64,000 nucleotides of DNA from JAXMHQ01 sp046346665 (GTDB taxonomy: Bacteria > Verrucomicrobiota > Verrucomicrobiia > Limisphaerales > JAXMHQ01). The translations under genes and the position numbers were made by a program. Each line of letters opens with the position of its first letter. Positions within the stretch are counted from its first letter, which is position 1. A model generated the notes under the pieces. The model saw only the letters and a program-made list of their open reading frames with translations. It ran no database searches and was not told the DNA's origin. Location of the stretch: contig JAXMHQ010000005.1 of the NCBI GenBank assembly GCA_046346665.1, positions 92,299 through 156,298 of the forward strand, given 5' to 3'. Positions 34,593 to 42,687 of this stretch are shown one piece after another.

Positions 34593-36251
34593 ATGTATCT
34601 GCCCGGTTGTTCCCTGTCGCGCCACCTGGCGGCTTCGCTCGTGATGTCGGTCGGTTTCATTTTCATGGCCGCCTGTTCCCGGGCAGTCCCGGCATTTGCC
34701 CCCGCCGTGACGAACGGCACGGTGAATATTTCCGGCCTGTCCGAGGCTTCCGGCTTGGTGGCCAGCCGCAACAATGATTCCGTGTTGTGGACGCACAATG
34801 ATTCCGGGGATACCGCGCGGATCTTCTGCCTGGACACCCATGGCCGCAAGCTGGGGATCTACGCCGTCACGGGCGGCGTCAACGTCGATTACGAAGACAT
34901 CGCCATCGGTCCAGGCCCGGTGACAAATGTGTCCTATCTGTATATAGGCGACATTGGCGACAATAACTCGGTCCGCGCGAACATCGTGGTGTACCAGGTT
35001 CCCGAGCCCGCGGTCTATGCGCGCCAATTCACCGCCCCTGCGAATGCCAGTCTCAAGGGCGTCCGCGCCATCACCCTCACCTACCCCGACGGCGCCCGCA
35101 ATGCCGAGGCCATGTTCGTCGATCCCGTCACCGGCGACCTGTTCATCCTTTCCAAGGCCTCGACCAGCCGGGTGTACACCGCCCCGAAGTCCAAGCTGGA
35201 TGCGACCAACAACATTGTCCTCACGTTTGTCCGGACCTTAAGCTTTGATGTTCCCAGCGCGGCGGACATTTCCCCGTCCGGAAACGAAATCATCGTGCGG
35301 CAGGAGGATTTCGCGCGGATGTGGCTCCGGGCGGATGGCCAATCCATTTCCAGCGCGCTCGGAGGCACCGCCATCGTCGTCCCGGTGACAGGCACCGCCG
35401 GCGGCGAACCGAACGGCGAAGCCGTCGGGTTTGATTCGATCGGCCTGGGTTATTTCACGCTGAGCGACAGCTCCACGGTGCAGCCGCTTCGTTATTTCGC
35501 GCGCACCAGCGGGGATGGGCCGCGCGTGCCGCAGCCCATTGTCGCCGCCGGCGGCGTGTGGAAATATTTGGACGATGGCACGGATCCGGGGCCGGGCTGG
35601 AGTCAGTCCGGCTTCGACGATTCCGGCTGGAACCTGAATGCGGCGCCGTTCGGCTACGGCAACGGCGACGAGCAGACGCAGCTGAATTACGGCCCGGATC
35701 CCAACAACAAACATTCCGCCGCTTACTTCCGGAAATCGTTTGTCCTCGACAACGCGCCCTGCCTCGGAAGCCTCTCGCTGAAACTCGTGGTGGATGACGG
35801 TGCGGCTGTCTACCTGAATGGCACGAATGTCGCGCGGGTGCAACTTGCGCCGGGCGCGGGCAACGGGGATTGGGCCACCCAATCCCAGCCGCCGGCCCTG
35901 GGCGACACTTGGATGACAATTCCGATCGATCCCGCCGCGCTGGTCAACGGCACCAATGTTGTCGCGGTGGAAGTGCACCCGTCTTCAGGGGCCGATCCAA
36001 CGTTGCGATTCGATTTGCAACTCGGCGCGATGGAATCGACCACGCCGCGGTTTCTATCCTGGGTGTCGGGCACGAATGAATTGCGGCTGCAATTGTGCGG
36101 CCCGAGTGGAACGAATGTGACGGTCCAGGCGAGTGCCGACTATTCGGAGTGGGCTCAGGTCGGATCGGCGATTTTGACGAACGGCCTTGGCTGGGTGACG
36201 GACCAGCCGCCGGCCGGATTGGATGCGCGGGTTTACCGCGCGTTCCGCTGA
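34593..36251 (+). CDS. Secreted beta-rich protein (propeller-like plus CBM-like domain)
   Basis: A 552-residue protein that I cannot assign. The N-terminus is hydrophobic and ends MAACSR, a possible lipobox, so it may be a lipoprotein. Residues about 40-300 look like a propeller-type fold (SEASGLVASRNNDSVLWTHN, YLYIGDIGDNN and EAMFVDPVTGDLFILSK). Around 320-475 a segment beginning DGTDPGPGWSQSGFDDSGW and ending near FDLQLG resembles a carbohydrate-binding or lectin-like domain. The last 65 residues form a short beta domain of the type found at the ends of verrucomicrobial secreted proteins. It stands alone, convergent with the receiver gene. Confidence 0.75.
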   Translation: MYLPGCSLSRHLAASLVMSVGFIFMAACSRAVPAFAPAVTNGTVNISGLSEASGLVASRNNDSVLWTHNDSGDTARIFCLDTHGRKLGIYAVTGGVNVDYEDIAIGPGPVTNVSYLYIGDIGDNNSVRANIVVYQVPEPAVYARQFTAPANASLKGVRAITLTYPDGARNAEAMFVDPVTGDLFILSKASTSRVYTAPKSKLDATNNIVLTFVRTLSFDVPSAADISPSGNEIIVRQEDFARMWLRADGQSISSALGGTAIVVPVTGTAGGEPNGEAVGFDSIGLGYFTLSDSSTVQPLRYFARTSGDGPRVPQPIVAAGGVWKYLDDGTDPGPGWSQSGFDDSGWNLNAAPFGYGNGDEQTQLNYGPDPNNKHSAAYFRKSFVLDNAPCLGSLSLKLVVDDGAAVYLNGTNVARVQLAPGAGNGDWATQSQPPALGDTWMTIPIDPAALVNGTNVVAVEVHPSSGADPTLRFDLQLGAMESTTPRFLSWVSGTNELRLQLCGPSGTNVTVQASADYSEWAQVGSAILTNGLGWVTDQPPAGLDARVYRAFR

Positions 36252-36253
36252 GG

Positions 36254-38572
36254 TTATTTTCCGAAGGCGTCCGGCGCGGTGTGGGCCGGTTCGACGGGTG
36301 TGCCCCGGAGATCCACCCGTACCGGCGACCGCAAGCGGCGGCGCATGGCGTGAACCAGTGCCTTCACCGTCAGCTCGGCTGTCAGGATGGGCTTCGTGAT
36401 GAAATCCGATCCGCCGCATTCCGCCGACCGGGCCACCAGCCGGGCATCGTCGTGGCCGGTCACAAAAACGATCGGCGTCCGGCCGTTCAGGCCGATCTCA
36501 TGCAGCTTCGGGCACAGCTCAAATCCATCCATGCCCGGCATCAGAACATCGAGAAAAATCACGTCGTAACATTTCTGCGATGCCAGCGCGAGGGCGGACG
36601 GTCCGTCCTCGGCGACATCCGGTTTTTCGAAGGCGGTTTGAAGGGCGCAGGCGAGCACGCGGCGCGAGACGGGGTCGTCGTCCACGATGAGGAGCCGGAC
36701 CGGATCGGCGCCGGTGACATCGTCGGTGTGTTCCCCGGCGCACAATTCCGCGAGCAGATCGACGGCCGCGGCGACGGACTGGAGGGCCGAGGCGTTGGCG
36801 TTGCCGGGGTTTTCCACCAGTTTCCGCAGCAGCCCTTCGAGCGCGCTGCCGGTTTGAAAGACGGAACGCAATTCCGCCAGCCCGGCATTGAGCGTCAGTG
36901 AATGAATGTAAAGACACAGCTCCTCGAGCTTCTCACGCCGCGCTTCATGCGTTTCGGCCTCCTGGATTCCACGAGACAGGGCGCGAAAGACCTGGAGATC
37001 GCCGGGAGCGCGCGCGAAGAAGGATGTCGCGAGTTCGTCCTGCGCGGCCTGGATTCCGGTGGATTTCGCCGGTGCGACGGGTATGCGGGGGGCCGGCGCG
37101 GCGGGGCCGGCGGGGGCATTGTCCAGAAATCGCAGGGGCGGCGGCGCGGCGCTTTCGCGGGGAGCCGGCTGAGGCGCGCGCTGGAGCGAGATCTTGAACT
37201 CACCGGCATCCTGCGAATCCGAAGGATCCGGGCGGGCGCGTTCCTGCAATCGCCGCCGCAGGGCCAGCGTCAGGGCGACGAGCGTGATTTCAAATGTCAG
37301 GAACGGTTTCCCGATCAGGTCGAACCCGCCGTGCTGCGTCGCCTGCGCACGCGAATCGAAATCGCTCTGGCAGGTCACAAACACCACCGGCGTGAGCTGG
37401 TTCGGCTCGGTCGCATGAATCCGCGAACTGAGTTCGAATCCATCCATGCCCGGCATTTGCACATCGAGAAAGATGACGTCGTATTTCTGGCATTTGGCCA
37501 GGGCCAGGGCGGACTCCCCGTTCTCGGCGAGGTCCGGATCGCTGAGCGCCTTGCCGAGCGCCCACGACATCGCGTTGCGCGTGATCCGGTCGTCGTCGAC
37601 GGCGAGCAGGCGGATGGGCGGATTGGAAGCGAGGTCGGCGGGCCGGTTTTGCGCGCAGAGTTCCTGGAGCAATTCCAGGCTGATGCCCAGGGTGCGAAGG
37701 GTGGACGGCGTGATGTAGCTCGATTTGGATACCAGTTGTTTGAGCAGTCCTTGCAGAACGCTCGTCGTTTGCCAGACCGGGACCAGGGCTTCGAGTCCGG
37801 ACAGACTTTTCAAGTCGGCCAGTTGCCGCAGGAACTCCTCGAGCATCGAGCGCTGGCTCGACAGCGCCTTCTCGTGCCAGCGGATTTCCTCGAGCAGCTT
37901 CTGGAGCCTGGTGATGCGCACTGCCGCGGCGGCGTGCAGGTCCTTTTCCCCTCCCGGACCGCCAGGGACCAGGTCCCGGCGGAAATCGCCGCCGCCCGGC
38001 TGCAGGACTGCCTGAGGGCCGCGGAACGCGGCCAGAAACTCGGCGAAACAAGCCTCCTCCGCCCGGACGCGGGCCTCGAACCGCCGGCGCAGGGCCGGCG
38101 AGAGTGCCCAGGGATCGAATCGCCTGTTGACCAGCAGGGCGAACCTCGGGGCATAGCGCAGAAACACCAGGAGCGTTCCCAGGATCAGGAGGGCGGCCGA
38201 GCAGGTGATGCGATAAATCAGGGCGCCGGAATCCATTTCGAGCCCGAAAGCCGCGCGTGGGGACACAGCGATGCTGGCGAGCTGGGGTTTCGATTCGAGC
38301 GCTTCGGCGGGAATGGCGACGCGTTTGCGGTACTTCTCCTGTTCCTCCCGGGCGTATTGCTGGAAATGCTCGCGTTCATCGGCCGTGCGCGCGGGGGAGA
38401 CCTGTTCCGACTCGAAGGATGCCGCCGCGGAAGCCGGCGATCCGGCGAACGCGGCCAACAGTAGAACCGCCGCCACCAGGATGTCCGCCGCTGGAGCCGC
38501 GCGCCGCCGATATGCTGCTGCCGGCGATCCGGGCCGGACCGGGCCGGGGATGGCTGGGAGCGTGGCGTTCAA
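36254..38572 (-). CDS. Membrane protein with duplicated helical-receiver modules
   Basis: 772 residues from a TTG at 38572, which overlaps the TGA of the upstream pseudopilin gene (TTGA). Two hydrophobic segments (about 30-52 and 118-140) precede a helical region, receiver 1 (about 320-441, LLAVDDDRITR and phosphoacceptor Asp in FLDVQMPGMDGFEL), a Pro/Ala linker, a second helical region, and receiver 2 (about 625-746, LLIVDDDPVSR and FLDVLMPGMDGFEL). The helical parts match each other too, so the helical-plus-receiver module is duplicated. No kinase, DNA-binding or GGDEF output domain is present. It is coupled to three pseudopilin-like genes, which suggests control of a pilus-like machine. 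Confidence 0.85.
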   Translation of the reverse strand: MNATLPAIPGPVRPGSPAAAYRRRAAPAADILVAAVLLLAAFAGSPASAAASFESEQVSPARTADEREHFQQYAREEQEKYRKRVAIPAEALESKPQLASIAVSPRAAFGLEMDSGALIYRITCSAALLILGTLLVFLRYAPRFALLVNRRFDPWALSPALRRRFEARVRAEEACFAEFLAAFRGPQAVLQPGGGDFRRDLVPGGPGGEKDLHAAAAVRITRLQKLLEEIRWHEKALSSQRSMLEEFLRQLADLKSLSGLEALVPVWQTTSVLQGLLKQLVSKSSYITPSTLRTLGISLELLQELCAQNRPADLASNPPIRLLAVDDDRITRNAMSWALGKALSDPDLAENGESALALAKCQKYDVIFLDVQMPGMDGFELSSRIHATEPNQLTPVVFVTCQSDFDSRAQATQHGGFDLIGKPFLTFEITLVALTLALRRRLQERARPDPSDSQDAGEFKISLQRAPQPAPRESAAPPPLRFLDNAPAGPAAPAPRIPVAPAKSTGIQAAQDELATSFFARAPGDLQVFRALSRGIQEAETHEARREKLEELCLYIHSLTLNAGLAELRSVFQTGSALEGLLRKLVENPGNANASALQSVAAAVDLLAELCAGEHTDDVTGADPVRLLIVDDDPVSRRVLACALQTAFEKPDVAEDGPSALALASQKCYDVIFLDVLMPGMDGFELCPKLHEIGLNGRTPIVFVTGHDDARLVARSAECGGSDFITKPILTAELTVKALVHAMRRRLRSPVRVDLRGTPVEPAHTAPDAFGK

Positions 38573-40305
38573 TGTGTGGAGGCGGTCTGGTTGGGAGGAA
38601 CGGTGGCCCACTGCCCGCGCAGCACCCACTGCAGGCTGGGCGTGAGGGGCGGCAGCAGGGCGGGATTGTCGAAATTAATGTCGTAGGCCCAGGCCCGCTT
38701 CGGGGGCGAGTAGACGCCGGACTTGCCCCACATGTTCGTGGCATACTGGCTGGGAAACATTTTGACCATCGACCCATTGTAAGTCAGGGCATTGCCCGAG
38801 CCCCAGGTTTCCAGGAAACGCGGAAAATTCTCCATGCCTCCGCCGTAATAGCCGTTGGTGGATTCGACCGAGCCCGCGAGCAGCGCGGCGTTGATCGTGG
38901 TCGGCGTCGCATTCCTCGATCCCACAGCCGCGGTGCTGTTCGTATCCGTCCAATTGCCCGAAAGCAGCGTGACCGAATCCGCGACCAGCGAAGCAGGGAG
39001 GGCCGTCGATGTGTTGTTGGTGCCGAGGTAGGAGGCATTGGTCTGGTTGTAGTGGCCCCAGACGTAGAGGGGTCTGGCCGTGGCGACGGTCAGCCCGCGA
39101 GACGGAAGCTGGAGGCCGTTGACGAGCCGGACCGCGCCGAGCTGGCTGCCGGCAAGATTGCGCTTGTCCCAGACATAAACGGAACTGAGATCCCGCGAAC
39201 CCAGCGCGGGACGCAGGCTGCCGTTGGTGCCGCTCCAGGCGGTGAGCGCGCCGATGTTGATGTCGATCGGCATCACCGTCTTGCTCTCGCGCGCGTCGTA
39301 GAAGGAATTGGTCAGCGACACGAACTCGTAAAGCTGGTTGGTCGGAATGGGGGTGGCGAACCCGTTGAACCCGCCGCTGGTGGCGGTGACGGAGGTGTCG
39401 TCCACGACCAGGATCAGGTCCGAAAGATTGTAATAGCGCAGCTTGCCGATGGGCGAATTCGCGCTTTCGAGCGGCGGCGGCGGCTGCACGATTTCCCGGA
39501 CGGCATCCGGGGTGTTCGTGGTTCCGATGGGCAGCAGGAGAGACGGGACGGGCGTTTGCTTGGGAACCTGGTACACGACCGAGCCGCCCGGCGCGGAGCG
39601 GCTGTCGTTCGTGCTGCGCTGGAATTGAATGGACTGTACGGCTGTGACGAGGGACTGAAATGTCAGGAGATTGTCGGGCTCCACATAGAGCCGCGAATTG
39701 GAATGGACGCGGCCCGTGATGGTGAACGGCTGACCGCAGCTGATTTCCATGTCGCCTGTGCTGTACATCGCGAACTGGAAAATCGGGATGCGCGCAAGTT
39801 GCACCTGTTGCAGCACACCGCCGGTGACATCGAGCGGGGCGCCCGGTTCCCGCGCGTCGGAAACAACGGTGTAAACCGACGCGTAGCCTTTCAGGCCCGC
39901 AAACGCCGAGTTCACCACCACGTAATTCGTCGCCGCTCCCAGTTGAACATAAGTCCGGCCTGTGTTGCCCGAGGCATCGTTGAATTCCCAGTCGGACCAG
40001 TAGGAGGAATCCGTCGAGGTGAGCGTCGTCTGGCGGTAAGAATTGAGGTTGGCCGCCACCAGCGCCTCGCCGCCGCTGAGATAATCGCGGGCGATCAATG
40101 CCGCCACTTTTTCCGTGGTGCCTTCCGCCGCCGCGAGCGCGCGCTGATACTGGTTCGACCGGAAGGTCAGGCGCATGTTGTTGAGCGCGTAACTCAACAC
40201 GCCCGCCACTGTGGCCAGGGCAATTCCCGCCAGGACCAACGTGAGAAATAATGAACTCCCGTCCTGCCGTCGCCCGCGCGTGAATGGGATGGATGACAAG
40301 TTCAT
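38569..40305 (-). CDS. Large pseudopilin-like protein (PilX-like)
   Basis: A protein of 578 residues. The N-terminus has a short basic lead and the hydrophobic helix SSLFLTLVLAGIALATVAGV, followed by a long predicted extracellular region rich in Ser, Thr and Asn, as in PilX/GspK-like minor pilins. The prepilin Glu at position +5 is not obvious (QDGSSLFLT), so cleavage by prepilin peptidase is uncertain. Its start overlaps the previous gene (ATGA) and its end overlaps the receiver gene (TTGA). It is far larger than usual minor pilins; the extra mass has no recognised domain. Confidence 0.75.
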   Translation of the reverse strand: MNLSSIPFTRGRRQDGSSLFLTLVLAGIALATVAGVLSYALNNMRLTFRSNQYQRALAAAEGTTEKVAALIARDYLSGGEALVAANLNSYRQTTLTSTDSSYWSDWEFNDASGNTGRTYVQLGAATNYVVVNSAFAGLKGYASVYTVVSDAREPGAPLDVTGGVLQQVQLARIPIFQFAMYSTGDMEISCGQPFTITGRVHSNSRLYVEPDNLLTFQSLVTAVQSIQFQRSTNDSRSAPGGSVVYQVPKQTPVPSLLLPIGTTNTPDAVREIVQPPPPLESANSPIGKLRYYNLSDLILVVDDTSVTATSGGFNGFATPIPTNQLYEFVSLTNSFYDARESKTVMPIDINIGALTAWSGTNGSLRPALGSRDLSSVYVWDKRNLAGSQLGAVRLVNGLQLPSRGLTVATARPLYVWGHYNQTNASYLGTNNTSTALPASLVADSVTLLSGNWTDTNSTAAVGSRNATPTTINAALLAGSVESTNGYYGGGMENFPRFLETWGSGNALTYNGSMVKMFPSQYATNMWGKSGVYSPPKRAWAYDINFDNPALLPPLTPSLQWVLRGQWATVPPNQTASTH

Positions 40306-40910
40306 GGCGTCGCGCGACGGGTGACCGAGGTTTCGAGTTTGTAACGAGACGAGACCGGCAGCGATGCCTGCGCCTGGTAAAACTCAAGGTCGACGTGGAA
40401 AACCCGGTTGTTCTGGCTGTTCGTCAGGGTGTTGCCCCGGAAATCCTGCGCGCGGAACACCGCGCTGTTCGTCACCGACCGCGCCAGGACCGTCGTCGTC
40501 CCCGCCGCACTCGTCGTCCGGCGGAAACTCGAATCGGATCCGTTGACGAAATAGATGATGAAATCGGCGGCGTTCGTCGAGGGCTGGACCAGCAGCGCCC
40601 CGCCGACCTGTGGAACCCCGTCCAGAAGCTCTTCGAAAACACCGTTGGTCGCCACGTTTCCCACCCAGGCGCCCGTGCAGGTCCGGATCTCATCCGCCAT
40701 TTTCCCAAGCGCCACCCTCGCCCCGCCGCTGGCCGCCAACTTGGCTTCCGTGACCTTCGACATCTTCAGCCCGAACACCTGCGCCACCAGGATCGCCGCC
40801 AGGACCATTGAAAAAATGGTCACCGTCACCAGCAGCTCCGGAAGCGAAAACCCCGCCCGCCGGGGGGAACGCCTCGAACCATTGTTGGCACCGGAAAATC
40901 TCATGATCAT
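40302..40910 (-). CDS. Pseudopilin (PilW-like) with type IV N-methylation signal
   Basis: A protein of 202 residues from ATG 40910. The prepilin signal RRAGFSLPELLVTVTIFSMV has the canonical G/F cleavage site and Glu at +5, then a hydrophobic helix. The rest is a small beta-rich domain. It overlaps both neighbours by four bases (ATGA), so the pilin genes form one coupled unit. It is probably a minor pilin of a type IV pilus or type II secretion-like filament. Confidence 0.85.
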   Translation of the reverse strand: MIMRFSGANNGSRRSPRRAGFSLPELLVTVTIFSMVLAAILVAQVFGLKMSKVTEAKLAASGGARVALGKMADEIRTCTGAWVGNVATNGVFEELLDGVPQVGGALLVQPSTNAADFIIYFVNGSDSSFRRTTSAAGTTTVLARSVTNSAVFRAQDFRGNTLTNSQNNRVFHVDLEFYQAQASLPVSSRYKLETSVTRRATP

Positions 40911-41365
40911 TGGCTGGCCGCCCGACAGGTTTCGATCGAGTTCGTCATCAACACGCTGTTTCGATAGTTCCAAATGCAGTCCACCCGGATCCGCTTCAAG
41001 GGCGGATCCGACGAGATCTGCGAAATCTGCGTGACGTTCGTGGCATAGATGGAAACGCCCGAGGCGCTTTGCTCAAGTATCACCACCTGGTCGGGAAAAT
41101 TCGTCGAAACCAACTCGTCGACCGGCGGCTTGTAAGTCGCGCTGCGCACCTCTTCAATCCGCGCCAGGGCCCTCGCATTGGCCGCCAGCGACAGCGCCGA
41201 TTTCTGAGTGGCGATCATGCTGCAGACGTAACCGCTCACAATCCCAGCCACCGCAATCACAGCAATGGCAATGGTCAACACGACCTCAATCAGCGTCATC
41301 GCGTTCTGATTGCGCCGTTTCCTTCCACCCCGCCACTCCCGGTTATCTAGTTCGTTGATTACCAT
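40907..41365 (-). CDS. Pseudopilin (PilV/GspI-like)
   Basis: A protein of 152 residues. NAMTLIEVVLTIAIAVIAVA is a prepilin-type helix with Glu at +5; the residue before the cleavage point is Ala instead of Gly. It is the first gene of the minus-strand operon pseudopilin - pseudopilin - large pseudopilin - dual receiver. Upstream on the minus strand is a small UUCG-loop hairpin (41391-41406) in the likely leader. Confidence 0.82.
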   Translation of the reverse strand: MVINELDNREWRGGRKRRNQNAMTLIEVVLTIAIAVIAVAGIVSGYVCSMIATQKSALSLAANARALARIEEVRSATYKPPVDELVSTNFPDQVVILEQSASGVSIYATNVTQISQISSDPPLKRIRVDCIWNYRNSVLMTNSIETCRAASQ

Positions 41366-41685
41366 TTACTTCTGTCGTCCTTGAAACTCTCCAGGACGAA
41401 TCCTGGATCGGGTCTGCAGAAGATCGAAAGAAGCAAGTCCTTTGCCTGTATGAAGCTAAACTTGTAAGACACTCAATTTGCTTGGAAAATCACCAGCCCG
41501 TCCACGGTGAAAATCATAATACTCTGTTAGATAGTCATTTACGGTTTAATTGCCTGTGGGGGATGGCTGATCCGGTTGGTTTTTGAAGAGGAGGCAGCGC
41601 CAGGAAGAGGACAAAGGGGGCCGAAAGTTGGTTCTGAATCAGGCAGAAGCGTTGGAGATTGTGGGCCAGGGGTGAAAAGGGTTGC
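41366..41685. other. Divergent intergenic region between pseudopilin operon and tmRNA
   Basis: About 320 bases without a supported gene. It holds a hairpin CCAGGACGAATCCTGG (41391-41406; UUCG loop on the minus strand, inside the pilin leader) and a weak minus-strand promoter candidate (TTGAGT, 17 bases, TCATAC). A GAGGAGGCAGCG stretch near 41588 recalls the repeat unit at 20830. Nothing else is recognised. Confidence 0.5.
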
Positions 41686-41714
41686 TTGACCGGGTTTGGA
41701 AGGCGGACGATGAT
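41686..41714 (+). promoter_or_regulatory. Promoter of the tmRNA gene
   Basis: TTGACC and GATGAT are separated by 17 bases, ending 15 bases before the mature 5' end of tmRNA. The precursor would start near 41721 and be trimmed by RNase P. Confidence 0.55.
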
Positions 41715-41729
41715 GCGTCAGCCATTGAT

Positions 41730-42080
41730 GGGGGCGTACTGGTTTCGACCTTTCAGATTCGCCGGAAGTGGCATGCCGAGGACGGTTCGTTGGCCTCGTT
41801 AATCATCGAACCAAAAAATAGCTAACGAAGAATTAGCTCTCGCGGCCTAACGTGCTGCGACGTTCGCCGGTGGACGCCTGCTACGCTGGACGAACGCCAT
41901 AGCAGGCATGGCTGAGGGCGGAGACCGCGCGCCGGCAGCCGAGAAAATTCCATGCGGACTAGGCAGTGCGACTCGCGTCGAACCGTTATCGCATAGCAGA
42001 AAACTCTCGTTCGACTAAGCATGTAGTCACAGCCGGTGGGTGTGTCAGGGACGCGGGTTCAACTCCCGCCGCCTCCACCA
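41730..42080 (+). ncRNA. ssrA: Transfer-messenger RNA
   Basis: tmRNA frees stalled ribosomes and tags the unfinished protein. The 5' end GGGGGCG pairs with CGCCTCC near the 3' end. The conserved GTACTGGTTTCGAC follows the 5' strand. The 3' part has GACTAAGCATGTAG, a T arm (GCGGG/CCCGC around TTCAACT) and an encoded CCA. The tag reading frame begins at GCT 41821 and encodes ANEELALAA before TAA at 41848-41850. Length is about 351 bases, one-piece type. A GIY-YIG nuclease gene lies just downstream. Confidence 0.96.
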
Positions 42081-42216
42081 GTCTTTGCTCGCAGCGAAGC
42101 GAGAGCGAAGACGGGTGCCGCGCCGTAGCGTCAGCGAAGGCGGGCTGGCGCGCGGACGACCCGCTGCGAGCTACGACTCGGCAAGCCGGGTCATAATCCG
42201 TCGCAAAAAAGGGCAA

Positions 42217-42462
42217 ATGGGCTTCGTTTACGTCTATATCCCCGTGAGTCTGCTGGATCCAAAGCGCTTCTACGTCGGTTTCACCAAGGACCTTATGGCG
42301 AGGCTCGGAAATCACAATGCAGGCCGAGTCCCGCACACTGCCAAATTCCGGCCCTGGCGAATCAAAAAGGCTATCGCATTCGCCGATCACCAGCGCGCTG
42401 AGCAGTTCGAGATCTGCTTGAAGAGATCTTCGGGTCGGGCTTTTGCCAGAAAGCGCCTGTAG
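42217..42462 (+). CDS. Small GIY-YIG family nuclease
   Basis: An 81-residue single-domain protein. MGFVYVYIPVSLLDPKRFYV followed by GFTKDLMARLGNHNAG matches the GIY-YIG core (VYVY, FYVGFT, catalytic-type Arg in ARL, and the NHN motif), and FRPWRIKKAIAFADHQRAEQ then FEICLKRSSGRAFARKRL completes the fold. The ATG at 42217 has an AAAGGG ribosome binding site; the longer frame upstream reads through the tmRNA 3' end. Genes of this sort directly after tRNA or tmRNA genes recur in bacteria, which may point to past mobility. The 136 bases between tmRNA and this gene are repeat-like (GCGAAGCGAGAGCGAAG). Confidence 0.87.
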   Translation: MGFVYVYIPVSLLDPKRFYVGFTKDLMARLGNHNAGRVPHTAKFRPWRIKKAIAFADHQRAEQFEICLKRSSGRAFARKRL

Positions 42463-42687
42463 AACAAAACGATTTCCTGCCAGATCACATATCCTGGCGG
42501 ACTTCTTCGACCATGCCGTCCAGCGTTTTGAAATAGGCCACTTTCGTCATGTCCGCAAACTGGGAATGTCGGCTACAACCATGCGAAACAATCGAGGAGA
42601 GGGTTTTTTCGGTTCGTGTTCGACTCCAATTGCGCGTCGGGTGTGTTTGGGATTGACACTGAGTTAATGCTCGTTAGGCTCTGCATC

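Noticed and set aside
36902..38464. Plus-strand open frame opposite the dual-receiver gene
   Set aside because: Antisense shadow; receiver motifs are all on the minus strand.
38257..40251. Plus-strand open frame of 664 codons opposite the large pseudopilin
   Set aside because: Arg/Gly-rich shadow; the minus strand gives a membrane helix and coupling to neighbours.
42485..42550. Minus-strand 21-codon frame beginning MTKVAYFKTLDGM
   Set aside because: Reads like a fragment of a natural protein and may be a gene remnant, but it is too short and has no supporting context.
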